Source of the DNA: Flavobacterium sp. LC2016-23
Lineage (GTDB): Bacteria; Bacteroidota; Bacteroidia; Flavobacteriales; Flavobacteriaceae
DNA length: 64,000 nucleotides
Assembly (NCBI RefSeq): GCF_009674775.1
Contig: NZ_WKKE01000022.1
Coordinates: 1-64,000, forward strand
Direction: 5' to 3'
Shown here: positions 25,421 to 33,967 of the stretch, piece by piece
Position numbering within the stretch: the first letter of the stretch is position 1
Layout of the letters: each line of letters starts with the position of its first letter
Program-made: the position numbers and the translations under genes
The notes under the pieces: generated by a model
Seen by the model: only the letters and a program-made list of their open reading frames with translations
The model's database searches: none
What the model was told of the DNA's origin: nothing

Positions 25421-26437
25421 TTATTTTCTCAAAAGGAATACTGAAGTTACTCCGGCTTCAGCTCTTACATTCAGTGGAGCAAAATCACCTGTCGATGTAG
25501 GATAGCTAAAAGTTAATACCTGTCCCCCTGCATTAAGCCTCTCGGCTACATAAATCTTTTTCGTCACACTATCATAAGCAACATCTACAGGATTTCCTAA
25601 AGTCGAATTTGGACCATACACTCTAATTTGATTCATTAAAGCAATTGTTCCGCCTGCCATTGTTGAATTAAACACCGTTGAAAAGTTTTTGATTATAATC
25701 AGCCCTCCGTCTGTTCCGGATGTTGCGCTTGCCACATCGGTTAAAATCATTACATCTTCAGAGGAAGAATACGTTATTCCGTGGGAACGTGTTAAACCTG
25801 CAATGGTAACTCTCTTGGTGGCAGTGATTGTTCCTGAAGCATTATTCATAAAATCTTTAAAGTAGACAAGATCACCAGTCAGATCTGCAACAGCATATAA
25901 ATCGTTTCCGTTAATGTGAATTCCCCATAATTTAAAATCTGTCGTAAATGATTTTACAAGAGAAAAACTGGAAGCTGTCTTTTTATACACGAGGAATTTA
26001 TTTATCATTCCGTTAGAAGCCAGCTGATCCTGAGCTACTACGACAATGTCTCCTGAAACTGCCGTTTCGCGTGCGTTGGTAAATTCTCCCGCCAGGCTGC
26101 TCGCCGAAAGCATCAGATTATCTGTACCTGCTTTTAAGGCACTCTTTATTCCGGTATACGTTTCTAATTTATTATTCGTTCTCGAAGCTACAATCACTGC
26201 GTCGTTATCACTATTATATGAAATTCCTTCAGCATCCAACGAGGCTATTGTAAAAGATTTTACCGTTGGAGTTGCTGCCAGCAAATCTGTATAAGTGATT
26301 TTTCCGGAAGTGTTGCTGGAAGTAACCAGTGTTAATTCAGGTGTTACAGCAGGATCATTATTGTTATCAGAGTCGTTATTATCACAAGATGCGAAAACTA
26401 AAACCAAAAATGCGGACGTAATAAATAGATTTTTCAT
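25421..26437 (-). CDS. Lipoprotein, probable beta-propeller
   Basis: 338 residues. The signal ends in the lipobox VFASC with Cys18, followed by an acidic DNNDSDNNND stretch that in Bacteroidota can act as an export tag to the outer surface. The body has repeats such as GISYNSDNDAVIVASR, GITYSSSEDVMILTD and VAYDSVTKKIYVAERL, typical of NHL or YVTN-type propellers. No catalytic motif is seen. Single gene, function unknown. Confidence 0.75.
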   Translation of the reverse strand: MKNLFITSAFLVLVFASCDNNDSDNNNDPAVTPELTLVTSSNTSGKITYTDLLAATPTVKSFTIASLDAEGISYNSDNDAVIVASRTNNKLETYTGIKSALKAGTDNLMLSASSLAGEFTNARETAVSGDIVVVAQDQLASNGMINKFLVYKKTASSFSLVKSFTTDFKLWGIHINGNDLYAVADLTGDLVYFKDFMNNASGTITATKRVTIAGLTRSHGITYSSSEDVMILTDVASATSGTDGGLIIIKNFSTVFNSTMAGGTIALMNQIRVYGPNSTLGNPVDVAYDSVTKKIYVAERLNAGGQVLTFSYPTSTGDFAPLNVRAEAGVTSVFLLRK

Positions 26438-26521
26438 AATTATAATTTTAGATCGTTATCTATTGACTTACGAAAAAACTATAATCGTGGTTTTCATACT
26501 ATTAATATTATTATTTTTTTA

Positions 26522-27073
26522 TTAAAATTGATAACTTCTTTCAGGAATTTTACCCACAACTCCATCGTAATGTTTTTTCAATACTTGTAAATCAGCTTCA
26601 TAATTTCCTGTTGGAAAAAAGGGTGTTCCTAAATTTACTTCTTTTTTTCCCCAGTCAAAAGCCACAGGAACTATTGGTATATTCGCTTTAAGCGCTATAT
26701 AATAAAAACCGCTTTTTATTTCACCAACTTTTTTACGTGTTCCTTCCGGAGCAACCGCTAAACGAAAAACTTCCTTTCGATCAAAAATCGCGGCTATCGA
26801 CTCTACTTTATTCAAACCTCCGGAGCGGTCTAACGGTTCACCTCCTACACTTCTGAAATAATAACCAAACGGAAACTTAAATAATTCTTTCTTTCCAACC
26901 CAGTTCATTTCCAGTCCGGAAATTCCTCTTGTAAAAATTCCCAAATAAAAATCATGATTGCTTGTATGAGGCATTACCATTAAGATACATTTTTTCACTT
27001 CCGCATTTTCAATCCCCACTATCTTCCAGCCCATTAGCTTAAAAAAGATAAATTTATACAACTGTTTCTTCAT
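26522..27073 (-). CDS. 1-acyl-sn-glycerol-3-phosphate acyltransferase-like protein
   Basis: 183 residues. The PlsC-type catalytic motif H(x)4D is present as HTSNHD (36-41), and the second motif PEGTRKK near 110 binds the phosphate. It is shorter than typical PlsC (about 240) and lacks an obvious long membrane anchor, as in the small Bacteroidota acyltransferases that modify phospholipids or ornithine-type lipids. The acceptor is uncertain. It is divergent from the operon starting at 27139. Confidence 0.85.
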   Translation of the reverse strand: MKKQLYKFIFFKLMGWKIVGIENAEVKKCILMVMPHTSNHDFYLGIFTRGISGLEMNWVGKKELFKFPFGYYFRSVGGEPLDRSGGLNKVESIAAIFDRKEVFRLAVAPEGTRKKVGEIKSGFYYIALKANIPIVPVAFDWGKKEVNLGTPFFPTGNYEADLQVLKKHYDGVVGKIPERSYQF

Positions 27074-27113
27074 TAAAATTTATTATTTCAGGCAAAATAA
27101 AAGATTTAAATGT

Positions 27114-27121
27114 TATTTTTG
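27114..27121 (+). promoter_or_regulatory. -7 promoter element of the 27139-30021 operon
   Basis: TATTTTTG matches TAnnTTTG exactly, 17 bases before the start codon. No clear TTTG lies at the expected upstream spacing. Confidence 0.45.
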
Positions 27122-27138
27122 GTTAAAACGAGAACAAA

Positions 27139-27804
27139 ATGATTCAAAAAATATTCAGTTATCTGATTCCTATAAAAATATTCAAAAAAAAATCGGCCCG
27201 AAGCAAAACAATCGAAGTTACGTGGGCCAATGGAGAATTAGTTCTGGATTCTGAAAACACTAATTATTCTTATGGAAGCCTGCAGCGTATATTAAGGTAT
27301 GGATTGCGAAATATTGGTTATAAAAATATTCTTGAGATGGATCATATTTTATTATTAGGAGTTGCCGGTGGAAGCGTCATTAAAACTTTAGTGGATGAAA
27401 TTGAATATAAAGGAAAAATTACGGGTGTTGAAATCGATCCTGATATGATTCAGATTGCGAACCAATATTTTAATCTTGATAAGATAAAACAGCTGGAAAT
27501 TATTATTGATGATGCTTTTGAATTTGTTTTAAAAACGAAAGACCAGTACAACTTAATTATCATTGATGTTTTTGAAGATATAAAAATGCCTAACTTTCTA
27601 TTTGAGTTTTTTTTTAGCGAACGGGTTTGTTCTCTTTTAAAAAACAGGGGATTTATACTTTTTAATACCATGATCCTGGATGAAGCGCATAATATAAGAA
27701 ACAAGAAATACATTTCAGAAATAGATTCTAAATTGTTTACCTCAAAAATGTTGCCCCGAATAGAAGTTCATAACGAATTAATAATCATTGAAAAAGTAGC
27801 TTAA
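27139..27804 (+). CDS. Spermidine-synthase-fold methyltransferase-like protein
   Basis: 221 residues with a Rossmann-type core: LLLGVAGGSVIKTL (SAM/dcSAM loop), ITGVEIDPDMIQIAN (acidic second strand), IDDAFEFV and LIIIDVFED. This is the aminopropyltransferase fold, but the usual active-site GGGDG loop is GVAGGS and the N-terminal beta domain is short, so true spermidine synthesis is doubtful. It is the first gene of a five-gene run (27139-30021) with tight spacing to the peptidase. Substrate unknown. Confidence 0.75.
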   Translation: MIQKIFSYLIPIKIFKKKSARSKTIEVTWANGELVLDSENTNYSYGSLQRILRYGLRNIGYKNILEMDHILLLGVAGGSVIKTLVDEIEYKGKITGVEIDPDMIQIANQYFNLDKIKQLEIIIDDAFEFVLKTKDQYNLIIIDVFEDIKMPNFLFEFFFSERVCSLLKNRGFILFNTMILDEAHNIRNKKYISEIDSKLFTSKMLPRIEVHNELIIIEKVA

Positions 27805-27813
27805 TTTACCCGT

Positions 27814-28491
27814 ATGAAAAACCTTGTATCCATTTTAAAAGCCTTGCCTGTTACAAAAGTTATTGACTCAAGTATTGATTTTTCAAAATACATTCCATTA
27901 GATTTATCGGTCACTAACAAAGAATTAGTTAAAAACAAACCTGTAAACGCTGCAGAATTTGAAGTTTTTATTTCCAATTATTTAGAACGTAACAATGCTA
28001 AAATTGCATTTGGTGGTTATATAGAAGGTCGAAATCTTTACCAAAGAAGCAGTATTTTTAAAGATGGATCCAGCCCGGAACGCAACATTCATATTGGACT
28101 TGATTTATGGGGGAAAGTTGGAACAACCATTATTGCGCCACTTGATGGTGTAATCCATAGTTTTAAAAATAATGAAGGTCTTGGCGATTACGGACCGACT
28201 ATTATCATGGAACATGAAGTCGAAAATGAAAAATTTTATACTTTATACGGACATTTATCGTTAGAAAGTATAGAAAACCTAACCGTTGGGGATATTTTCA
28301 AAAAAGGAGAAAGTTTTGCAACTTTTGGAGATTCAACAGTTAACGGGGATTATGCTCCACATTTGCATTTTCAGATTATAAATAATATTGAAAATTATAA
28401 TGGTGATTATCCCGGAGTCTGCAATATAAATGACTTGAACTTTTATATAGAAAACTGCCCCGACCCTAACTTATTATTAAAAATAACATAA
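27814..28491 (+). CDS. M23-type metallopeptidase domain protein without signal peptide
   Basis: 225 residues. LytM-type zinc site elements: HIGLDLWG (His and Asp), YGHLS and the HLHF motif near residue 185, which are the usual ligands and catalytic histidines. M23 enzymes cut peptidoglycan cross-bridges, yet the N-terminus (MKNLVSILKALPVTKVIDSS) is not an export signal. Either it works on a cytoplasmic peptide or is exported unconventionally. The start is nine bases after the methyltransferase-like gene and the next gene follows in six bases, so it is clearly in the operon. Confidence 0.85.
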   Translation: MKNLVSILKALPVTKVIDSSIDFSKYIPLDLSVTNKELVKNKPVNAAEFEVFISNYLERNNAKIAFGGYIEGRNLYQRSSIFKDGSSPERNIHIGLDLWGKVGTTIIAPLDGVIHSFKNNEGLGDYGPTIIMEHEVENEKFYTLYGHLSLESIENLTVGDIFKKGESFATFGDSTVNGDYAPHLHFQIINNIENYNGDYPGVCNINDLNFYIENCPDPNLLLKIT

Positions 28492-28497
28492 ATAGTT

Positions 28498-28971
28498 ATG
28501 AAGAAAGCAATATTGATTATATGTTTGTCCTTATTAGTGGGATGTAAATCCAAAACAGTCAGCAGAGATACTGAAGATCTTAAAATTACAAAAGTAGCGT
28601 CTTCAGAAATTAATTCCAGTCAGCAGCAAAAAGCCTATGATTTGGGAAAAAGAGTCCTGGAAACCTGCAATACCTCTAAGTTCAAACCTTTTAATGAAAC
28701 TGAAGTCACCAAATCTGTGATGGAGAACACCACCGAGGAGCGTCTGACAAAAACCTGTCAGCGGTTCAGACAGTATTATGGCAGTTTTATTGATTTGAAA
28801 TTAGATGGTGTTTACAAAACTAAACGAGAAGTGATTTATCGTTACCATGCCACCTACACAAAAAAAGTGGCCAACAAGGAGCTTCGTGTTTTTGTAAACG
28901 AAGAAAATTTAATTTCAGCCATAAAATCAATGGATTGGGATGAAAATTTCGAAACTAAATTAAAAGAATAA
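28498..28971 (+). CDS. Hypothetical lipoprotein
   Basis: 157 residues. The lipoprotein signal ends LLVGC with Cys16. The mature part is mixed helix and strand with a pair of cysteines (LETCNTS and LTKTCQRF), and a small cystatin- or NTF2-like fold is plausible from FVNEENLISAIKSMDWD. No family is recognised. It sits six bases after the M23 gene and five before the next gene, so it is co-transcribed and probably acts in the envelope. Confidence 0.7.
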   Translation: MKKAILIICLSLLVGCKSKTVSRDTEDLKITKVASSEINSSQQQKAYDLGKRVLETCNTSKFKPFNETEVTKSVMENTTEERLTKTCQRFRQYYGSFIDLKLDGVYKTKREVIYRYHATYTKKVANKELRVFVNEENLISAIKSMDWDENFETKLKE

Positions 28972-28976
28972 AAAAT

Positions 28977-29501
28977 ATGAATTTAAAATTCCCTCTTTTT
29001 GTGTTGTTGTTTATTTCGGCTTTAGCAAGTGCACAGCAAACTATGACCGTTAACGGTTCCAAACCTTTTCCGGCTACACAGGAATACACCTTTATATGCG
29101 AAAAATATGCGTACACTGGTGAGACAAAAGTTCAGGTTGCAAAAACAGAAAAAGGCGGGATTTTAAAATTATCAATTGCTACAGCCAATGACGCATCCAG
29201 AATTTCAGGTGGTGTTTATGTAGATTTAGCCAATGGTGATGTGATCGCCTGTGTCGACAAAAATGTTAAGGAGTCGGCAAATGGCCAGACAACTTCGTAT
29301 TATTATTTTACGCCGGCAGAAATGGTAAAACTGAAAAAGACTGATATTAAAGGAATTAGATTCATTATTGTTGGAAGTTCTAATACTTTCGGAAATCAGA
29401 CCGGTTACTTTACAACAGTAAACAAAACAACTTATTTTTCTACAGCATTTGATACTTCGAAAAAATCGTATGATACAGCAAAAGAAATTAGTATTTTGTA
29501 A
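28977..29501 (+). CDS. Hypothetical secreted protein
   Basis: 174 residues. Sec signal MNLKFPLFVLLFISALASAQ with cleavage before QTMTV. The mature part is beta-rich (YTFICEKYAYTGETKVQVAK, LKLSIATANDAS, GVYVDLANGDVIACVD), with two cysteines. I recognise no family. It is the fourth gene of the operon, six bases after the lipoprotein. Confidence 0.65.
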   Translation: MNLKFPLFVLLFISALASAQQTMTVNGSKPFPATQEYTFICEKYAYTGETKVQVAKTEKGGILKLSIATANDASRISGGVYVDLANGDVIACVDKNVKESANGQTTSYYYFTPAEMVKLKKTDIKGIRFIIVGSSNTFGNQTGYFTTVNKTTYFSTAFDTSKKSYDTAKEISIL

Positions 29502-29550
29502 TTAATATTTTACAAAATAAGTATTATATTTAAAGTCTAATTATTAAAAA

Positions 29551-30021
29551 ATGAATTCAAACGAAAATTTAATTGCTAAGTTCTATACTGCTTTTGGAAA
29601 TGGTGACTATAAAACAATGAGCGAATGCTATCATCCAAAAATACATTTTATTGATCCCGCTTTTGGTTTACTAAAAGAAGAACAAGTTTCTAAAATGTGG
29701 GAAATGCTGCTTTCAAGAAGCAAAGGGAATCTCAAAATTGAATTTTCGAATGTTAAAGCAGACGATTTTTCCGGTTCTGCCAATTGGGTGGCGACCTATA
29801 ATTTCAGCAAAACAAACAGAACAGTTGTCAATCGAATTTATGCCGAATTTATCTTTCAGGATGGTTTAATCATCAAACACATCGATCATTTTGATGTGTG
29901 GAAATGGTCTAAACAGGCTTTTGGTATTACAGGTCTTCTTATGGGATGGACCGGTTTTTTTCAGGGCAAAATCCAGAAACAGGCTTTGCTTTCCCTTAAA
30001 AAATTTCAGGAATCAAAATAA
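29551..30021 (+). CDS. NTF2-like (SnoaL-type) protein
   Basis: 156 residues starting MNSNENLIAKFYTAFGNGDY, with MSECYHPKIHFIDPAFG and the paired strands NWVATYNFSKTNRTVVN and GLIIKHIDHFDVWKW, the cone-shaped NTF2/SnoaL fold. Members act as small-molecule isomerases, dehydratases or simple binding pockets, and His and Asp in IDHFD may line the pocket. It ends the five-gene operon before a terminator. Specific reaction unknown. Confidence 0.8.
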   Translation: MNSNENLIAKFYTAFGNGDYKTMSECYHPKIHFIDPAFGLLKEEQVSKMWEMLLSRSKGNLKIEFSNVKADDFSGSANWVATYNFSKTNRTVVNRIYAEFIFQDGLIIKHIDHFDVWKWSKQAFGITGLLMGWTGFFQGKIQKQALLSLKKFQESK

Positions 30022-30035
30022 TTGAAATAAATAAT

Positions 30036-30068
30036 AAACCCGACAGATTTTTAAAAATTGTCGGGTTT
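30036..30068. terminator. Bidirectional terminator, CCCGACA family
   Basis: AAACCCGACA / TGTCGGGTTT with an AT-rich inner stem and a following T run. It closely resembles the hairpin at 11376-11408. Confidence 0.8.
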
Positions 30069-30081
30069 GTTTTTTATAAGC

Positions 30082-31569
30082 TTATGAGTTAAACCAGCCT
30101 GCAACCAATTCATCTTCAAATGAATTTGCATTTTTGTGAATAAACTCATTTGTGTTTTTATTATAGGAATAATCCAAAGCCCACTCTTTGTGATTTGCGG
30201 CTAGTTCTCTAATACTTTTACAGACAAAAGCAATCTCTTCATCAGTGGTTGTAGGGTGAATAGACATCCTGATCCATCCCGGTTTTTTGATTAAATCACC
30301 AATTGTAATTTCATCGACCAGTTTATTGGATGTTTCCTGATCTACATGCAATAAAAAATGCCCGTAAGTTCCGGCACAGCTGCAACCGCCTCTGGTCTGA
30401 ATTCCAAATTTGTCATTCAGTAATTTGACGCCTAAATTAAAATGAAGTTCCTCAATAAAAAAAGAAACAACCCCCAGGCGATTTTTATGTTGTCCTGCTA
30501 AAATTTTAATATTATCGACAGGATCAAGTTCATTAAAAACAAAGTCAACAATTTCATGTTCACGTTGCAGAATGTTTTCGATACCCATCTCTTCTTTCAG
30601 CTCGATTGCCAAAGCCGTTTTTATAACCTGAAGAAATCCGGGAGTTCCACCATCTTCACGATCTTCAATATTATCAATATACTTATGTTCACCCCAGGGA
30701 TTTGTCCAGCTTACAGTTCCTCCTCCCGGACAATCGGGAATCATATTGTTGTATAATTTCTTATTGAAAATCAAAACACCTGAAGTTCCTGGCCCTCCTA
30801 AAAATTTATGCGGAGAAAAGAAAATGGCATCCAGGTAAGATTCCGGATCAGCAGGATGCATGTCAATTTCGACATAAGGTCCTGAGCAGGCAAAATCTAC
30901 AAAACAAACGCCATTGTGCTGGTGCATCAGTTTGGCAGCTTCATGAAAAGGCGTTTTTAATCCCGTAACATTGGAGCATGAAGTGATAGAAGCAATTTTA
31001 ATGGTTCTGTCGCTATATTTTTTCAATAATTGCTCCAGATTATCCAGGCAAAAAAGCCCTTTTTCGCAAGATGGAATAATCTCAACATCTGCAATCGTTT
31101 CTAACCATGAGGTCTGATTCGAATGATGTTCCATATGTGAAATAAAAACGATAGGTTTTTTTTCAGCAGGGACAATTGTACAATCTTTAAGATTCTCCGG
31201 AATTTTTAAACCTAAAATTCGTTGAAATTTATTGACTACACCTGTCATTCCGGTTCCATCAGTAATCAATACATCATCCTGACTGGCATTGGTATGACGC
31301 TTGATGATATTTCTGGCATGATGATATGCTTTTGTCATGGCAGTACCTGACACTGTGGTTTCAGTATGCGTATTGGCAACAAAAGGACCAAATTCATTCA
31401 AAAGTTTCTCTTCTATCGGTCGATACAATCTGCCACTGGCAGTCCAGTCGGTATAAATGATCTGTTTTTTGCCGTATGGAGAAGTAAATTGCTGGTCTAC
31501 GCCAACAATATTTTTTCTAAATTCCTGAAAATAGGTTTCTAAAGTGATGGTACTATTTTTGCTATTCAT
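30082..31569 (-). CDS. Aminotransferase class V (NifS/Csd-like) enzyme
   Basis: 495 residues from ATG 31569 (MNSKNSTITLETYF). An ATG at 31629 would add 20 residues with no family support. PLP fold I: FVDFACSGPYVEIDMH holds the Asp contact, and FSPHKFLGGPGTSGVLIF holds the PLP lysine. A cysteine-rich RGGCSCAGTYGHF near residue 380 resembles the mobile cysteine loop of desulfurases, so cysteine or related sulfur mobilisation is likely. It is longer than IscS (about 400). Single gene next to msrA, divergent from it. Confidence 0.82.
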   Translation of the reverse strand: MNSKNSTITLETYFQEFRKNIVGVDQQFTSPYGKKQIIYTDWTASGRLYRPIEEKLLNEFGPFVANTHTETTVSGTAMTKAYHHARNIIKRHTNASQDDVLITDGTGMTGVVNKFQRILGLKIPENLKDCTIVPAEKKPIVFISHMEHHSNQTSWLETIADVEIIPSCEKGLFCLDNLEQLLKKYSDRTIKIASITSCSNVTGLKTPFHEAAKLMHQHNGVCFVDFACSGPYVEIDMHPADPESYLDAIFFSPHKFLGGPGTSGVLIFNKKLYNNMIPDCPGGGTVSWTNPWGEHKYIDNIEDREDGGTPGFLQVIKTALAIELKEEMGIENILQREHEIVDFVFNELDPVDNIKILAGQHKNRLGVVSFFIEELHFNLGVKLLNDKFGIQTRGGCSCAGTYGHFLLHVDQETSNKLVDEITIGDLIKKPGWIRMSIHPTTTDEEIAFVCKSIRELAANHKEWALDYSYNKNTNEFIHKNANSFEDELVAGWFNS

Positions 31570-31749
31570 TGGTATGCCTGTATTTAATTGCAAATATATT
31601 GCTTTTTTATAGAATTGAGAATTTATCAATTATAAACTTCAAACATTAGATAACCTTTTGGTATCTTTATTTAAATAGTCTTTTTTGTAAAAAATTATCA
31701 CAATATTCTATCAGATTAATAGGATAACAGAACTTAAACTATAACAGTT

Positions 31750-32280
31750 ATGGTAAATTTATCAGTTGCCACTTTTGGTGGAGGATGTTTTTGGTGTATT
31801 GAAGCTGTAATCCAGCGTTTAAAGGGAATAGCAACTTTAAAATCGGGATTTTCAGGAGGTTTTATCAAAAATCCGCCCTACCGTGAAGTTTGTACGGGAA
31901 GAACGGGTCATGCCGAAGTGATTCAGGTAAGCTTTAATCCTGACATAATTTCATATCATGACTTAATTTTAATTTTTATGACAAGTCATGATCCTACCAC
32001 TTTAAACCGTCAGGGTGCTGATAGCGGAACACAATATCGTTCCATTATTTTATACCACGATGAGACGCAGAAAGAAATTGCGGAAGAGGTTTTTAAAGAA
32101 GTGACACCTCTATATGAAGACGCGGTTGTAACGGAACTAAAGCCTTTTGAAGTCTTTTATAATGCCGAAGACGATCATCAAAACTATTATAATAACAATC
32201 AGGATGCCCGTTATTGCCAAATCGTGATTGACCCTAAAATACAAAAACTAAAAAAAAGGTATGCTGATAAACTAGCCTGA
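31750..32280 (+). CDS. msrA: Peptide-methionine (S)-S-oxide reductase
   Basis: 176 residues. It repairs oxidised methionine using thioredoxin. The active-site GGGCFWCIEAV carries catalytic Cys13, and the family GxxGHAEVIQV, DPTTLNRQGADSGTQYRS and YHDETQ segments are present. No signal peptide, so it acts in the cytoplasm. The selO gene follows after nine bases and is surely in the same transcript. Confidence 0.95.
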   Translation: MVNLSVATFGGGCFWCIEAVIQRLKGIATLKSGFSGGFIKNPPYREVCTGRTGHAEVIQVSFNPDIISYHDLILIFMTSHDPTTLNRQGADSGTQYRSIILYHDETQKEIAEEVFKEVTPLYEDAVVTELKPFEVFYNAEDDHQNYYNNNQDARYCQIVIDPKIQKLKKRYADKLA

Positions 32281-32289
32281 TAAAGTACA

Positions 32290-33858
32290 ATGAAAAATTT
32301 AAAAATAGACAATAGATTTACGGCTGAACTGCCTGCAGATCCTAACGAATCCAATGAAACCCGTCAGGTTTCAAATGCCCTTTTTTCATACGTAAATCCA
32401 ACACAACCTGCCGATCCCAAACTCATTCATGCTTCAGAATCTGTAGCGGAGCTGGTTGGCATTTCTAAAGATGAAATTCAGTCAGAATCGTTTCTAAACG
32501 TTTTTTCAGGAAAAGAAATACTTCCCGGAACGCGTCCCTATGCCATGTGTTATGCCGGTCATCAATTTGGGAACTGGGCAGGACAATTGGGTGACGGGCG
32601 TGCCATAAACCTGACAGAAGTAGAACATGAGAATCAGTTTTTTACCCTTCAGTTAAAAGGTGCCGGAAAAACTCCTTATTCCAGAACTGCCGATGGCCTG
32701 GCCGTTTTGCGTTCTTCGATCCGGGAATATTTATGTGCTGAGGCCATGTATTATCTAGGTGTGCCTACTACCCGATCACTTTCTTTGATGCTTTCCGGTG
32801 ATGAAGTTTTGCGTGATATTTTATACAACGGAAATCCTGCTTACGAAAAAGGTGCCATCGTTTGTCGTGTGGCGCCATCATTCATTCGTTTTGGAAGTTT
32901 CGAAATGATCACTTCCCGAAATGAATTGAAAAACCTGAAACAATTTGTGGAATACACAATCAAGCATTATTTCCCGGAAATTCAGGGAGAGCCTAAAGAA
33001 CAATATTTGCAGTTTTTCCAGAAAGTGGCCGATACAACGCGCGAAATGATTTTGCACTGGCAAAGAGTGGGGTTTGTTCATGGTGTGATGAATACAGACA
33101 ATATGTCTGTTCACGGAATTACTATTGATTATGGTCCTTACGGCTGGTTGGAAAACTATGATCCAAATTGGACTCCAAATACTACCGACAGCCAAAACAG
33201 GAGATATCGTTTTGGAAATCAGCCTCAGGTAGCACAGTGGAATTTGTATCAGCTGGCTAATGCGCTTTATCCGTTAATTAATGACGCTAAGCCTCTGGAA
33301 GATATCTTAGAATCGTTTATCAACAAATTTGATTCTGATTATAAAAAAATGTTCCTTAGTAAATTAGGAATATTCACTTCAACTGAAACTGATAGTGAAT
33401 TAATCACTGATCTGGAGGAGAACCTGCAATTATCAGAAACCGATATGACGATCTTTTTCAGGAATCTAAATCGAATCAAAAAAGAAGATACGGCTGAAAA
33501 TGCCCTGGAAAAAATTAAAGATGCCTTCTATATTCCGGAAGAAATTGCCAACAATGTTCTGGAAAACTGGATCAGCTGGTTTGCTTCTTATCTAAAAAGA
33601 TTAGGGACAGAAGAGCTTTCAGATGAAGACCGTATCGCAAAAATGAATACTATAAATCCAAAATATGTATTACGAAATTATATGGCGCAATTAAGTATTG
33701 ATGCTGCAGATCAGGGAGATTTTTCTTTGGTGAGTGAATTCTATTTGCTACTTCAAAGACCTTATGACGAACAACCGGAAATGGAAAAATGGTTTACCAA
33801 AAGACCCGATTGGGCCCGCTCCAAAGTGGGCTGTTCTATGCTTTCCTGTAGCTCTTAA
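32290..33858 (+). CDS. selO: Protein adenylyltransferase SelO
   Basis: 522 residues. Pseudokinase-fold enzyme that transfers AMP to proteins under redox control. Seen: GDGRAINLTEV, LQLKGAGKTPYSRTADGLAVLRSS (quoted here in part), GVMNTDNMSVHGITIDYGPYG and the C-terminal GCSMLSCSS, which carries the cysteine that replaces selenocysteine of animal SelO and forms the regulatory disulfide in the E. coli homologue. Pairing with msrA agrees with an oxidative-stress role. Operon of two. Confidence 0.95.
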   Translation: MKNLKIDNRFTAELPADPNESNETRQVSNALFSYVNPTQPADPKLIHASESVAELVGISKDEIQSESFLNVFSGKEILPGTRPYAMCYAGHQFGNWAGQLGDGRAINLTEVEHENQFFTLQLKGAGKTPYSRTADGLAVLRSSIREYLCAEAMYYLGVPTTRSLSLMLSGDEVLRDILYNGNPAYEKGAIVCRVAPSFIRFGSFEMITSRNELKNLKQFVEYTIKHYFPEIQGEPKEQYLQFFQKVADTTREMILHWQRVGFVHGVMNTDNMSVHGITIDYGPYGWLENYDPNWTPNTTDSQNRRYRFGNQPQVAQWNLYQLANALYPLINDAKPLEDILESFINKFDSDYKKMFLSKLGIFTSTETDSELITDLEENLQLSETDMTIFFRNLNRIKKEDTAENALEKIKDAFYIPEEIANNVLENWISWFASYLKRLGTEELSDEDRIAKMNTINPKYVLRNYMAQLSIDAADQGDFSLVSEFYLLLQRPYDEQPEMEKWFTKRPDWARSKVGCSMLSCSS

Positions 33859-33867
33859 TATTTTTTT

Positions 33868-33962
33868 TTGCCACGAATTTCACGAATTATCACGAATTTT
33901 AAATTTATAAATTTAAGCTAACACGTATTTTAATTAGCGAAAATTCGTGAAATTAGTGGCAA
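33868..33962. repeat. Interspersed palindromic repeat of the GCCAC-RRATT family
   Basis: TTGCCAC at 33868 and GTGGCAA at 33956 are exact inverted ends. Arms read GCCACGAATTTCACGAATT and, on the other strand, GCCACTAATTTCACGAATT. It lies between the convergent selO and YpdA-like genes and may also act as terminator. A related copy is at 56620. Confidence 0.75.
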
Positions 33963-33967
33963 CTTTC

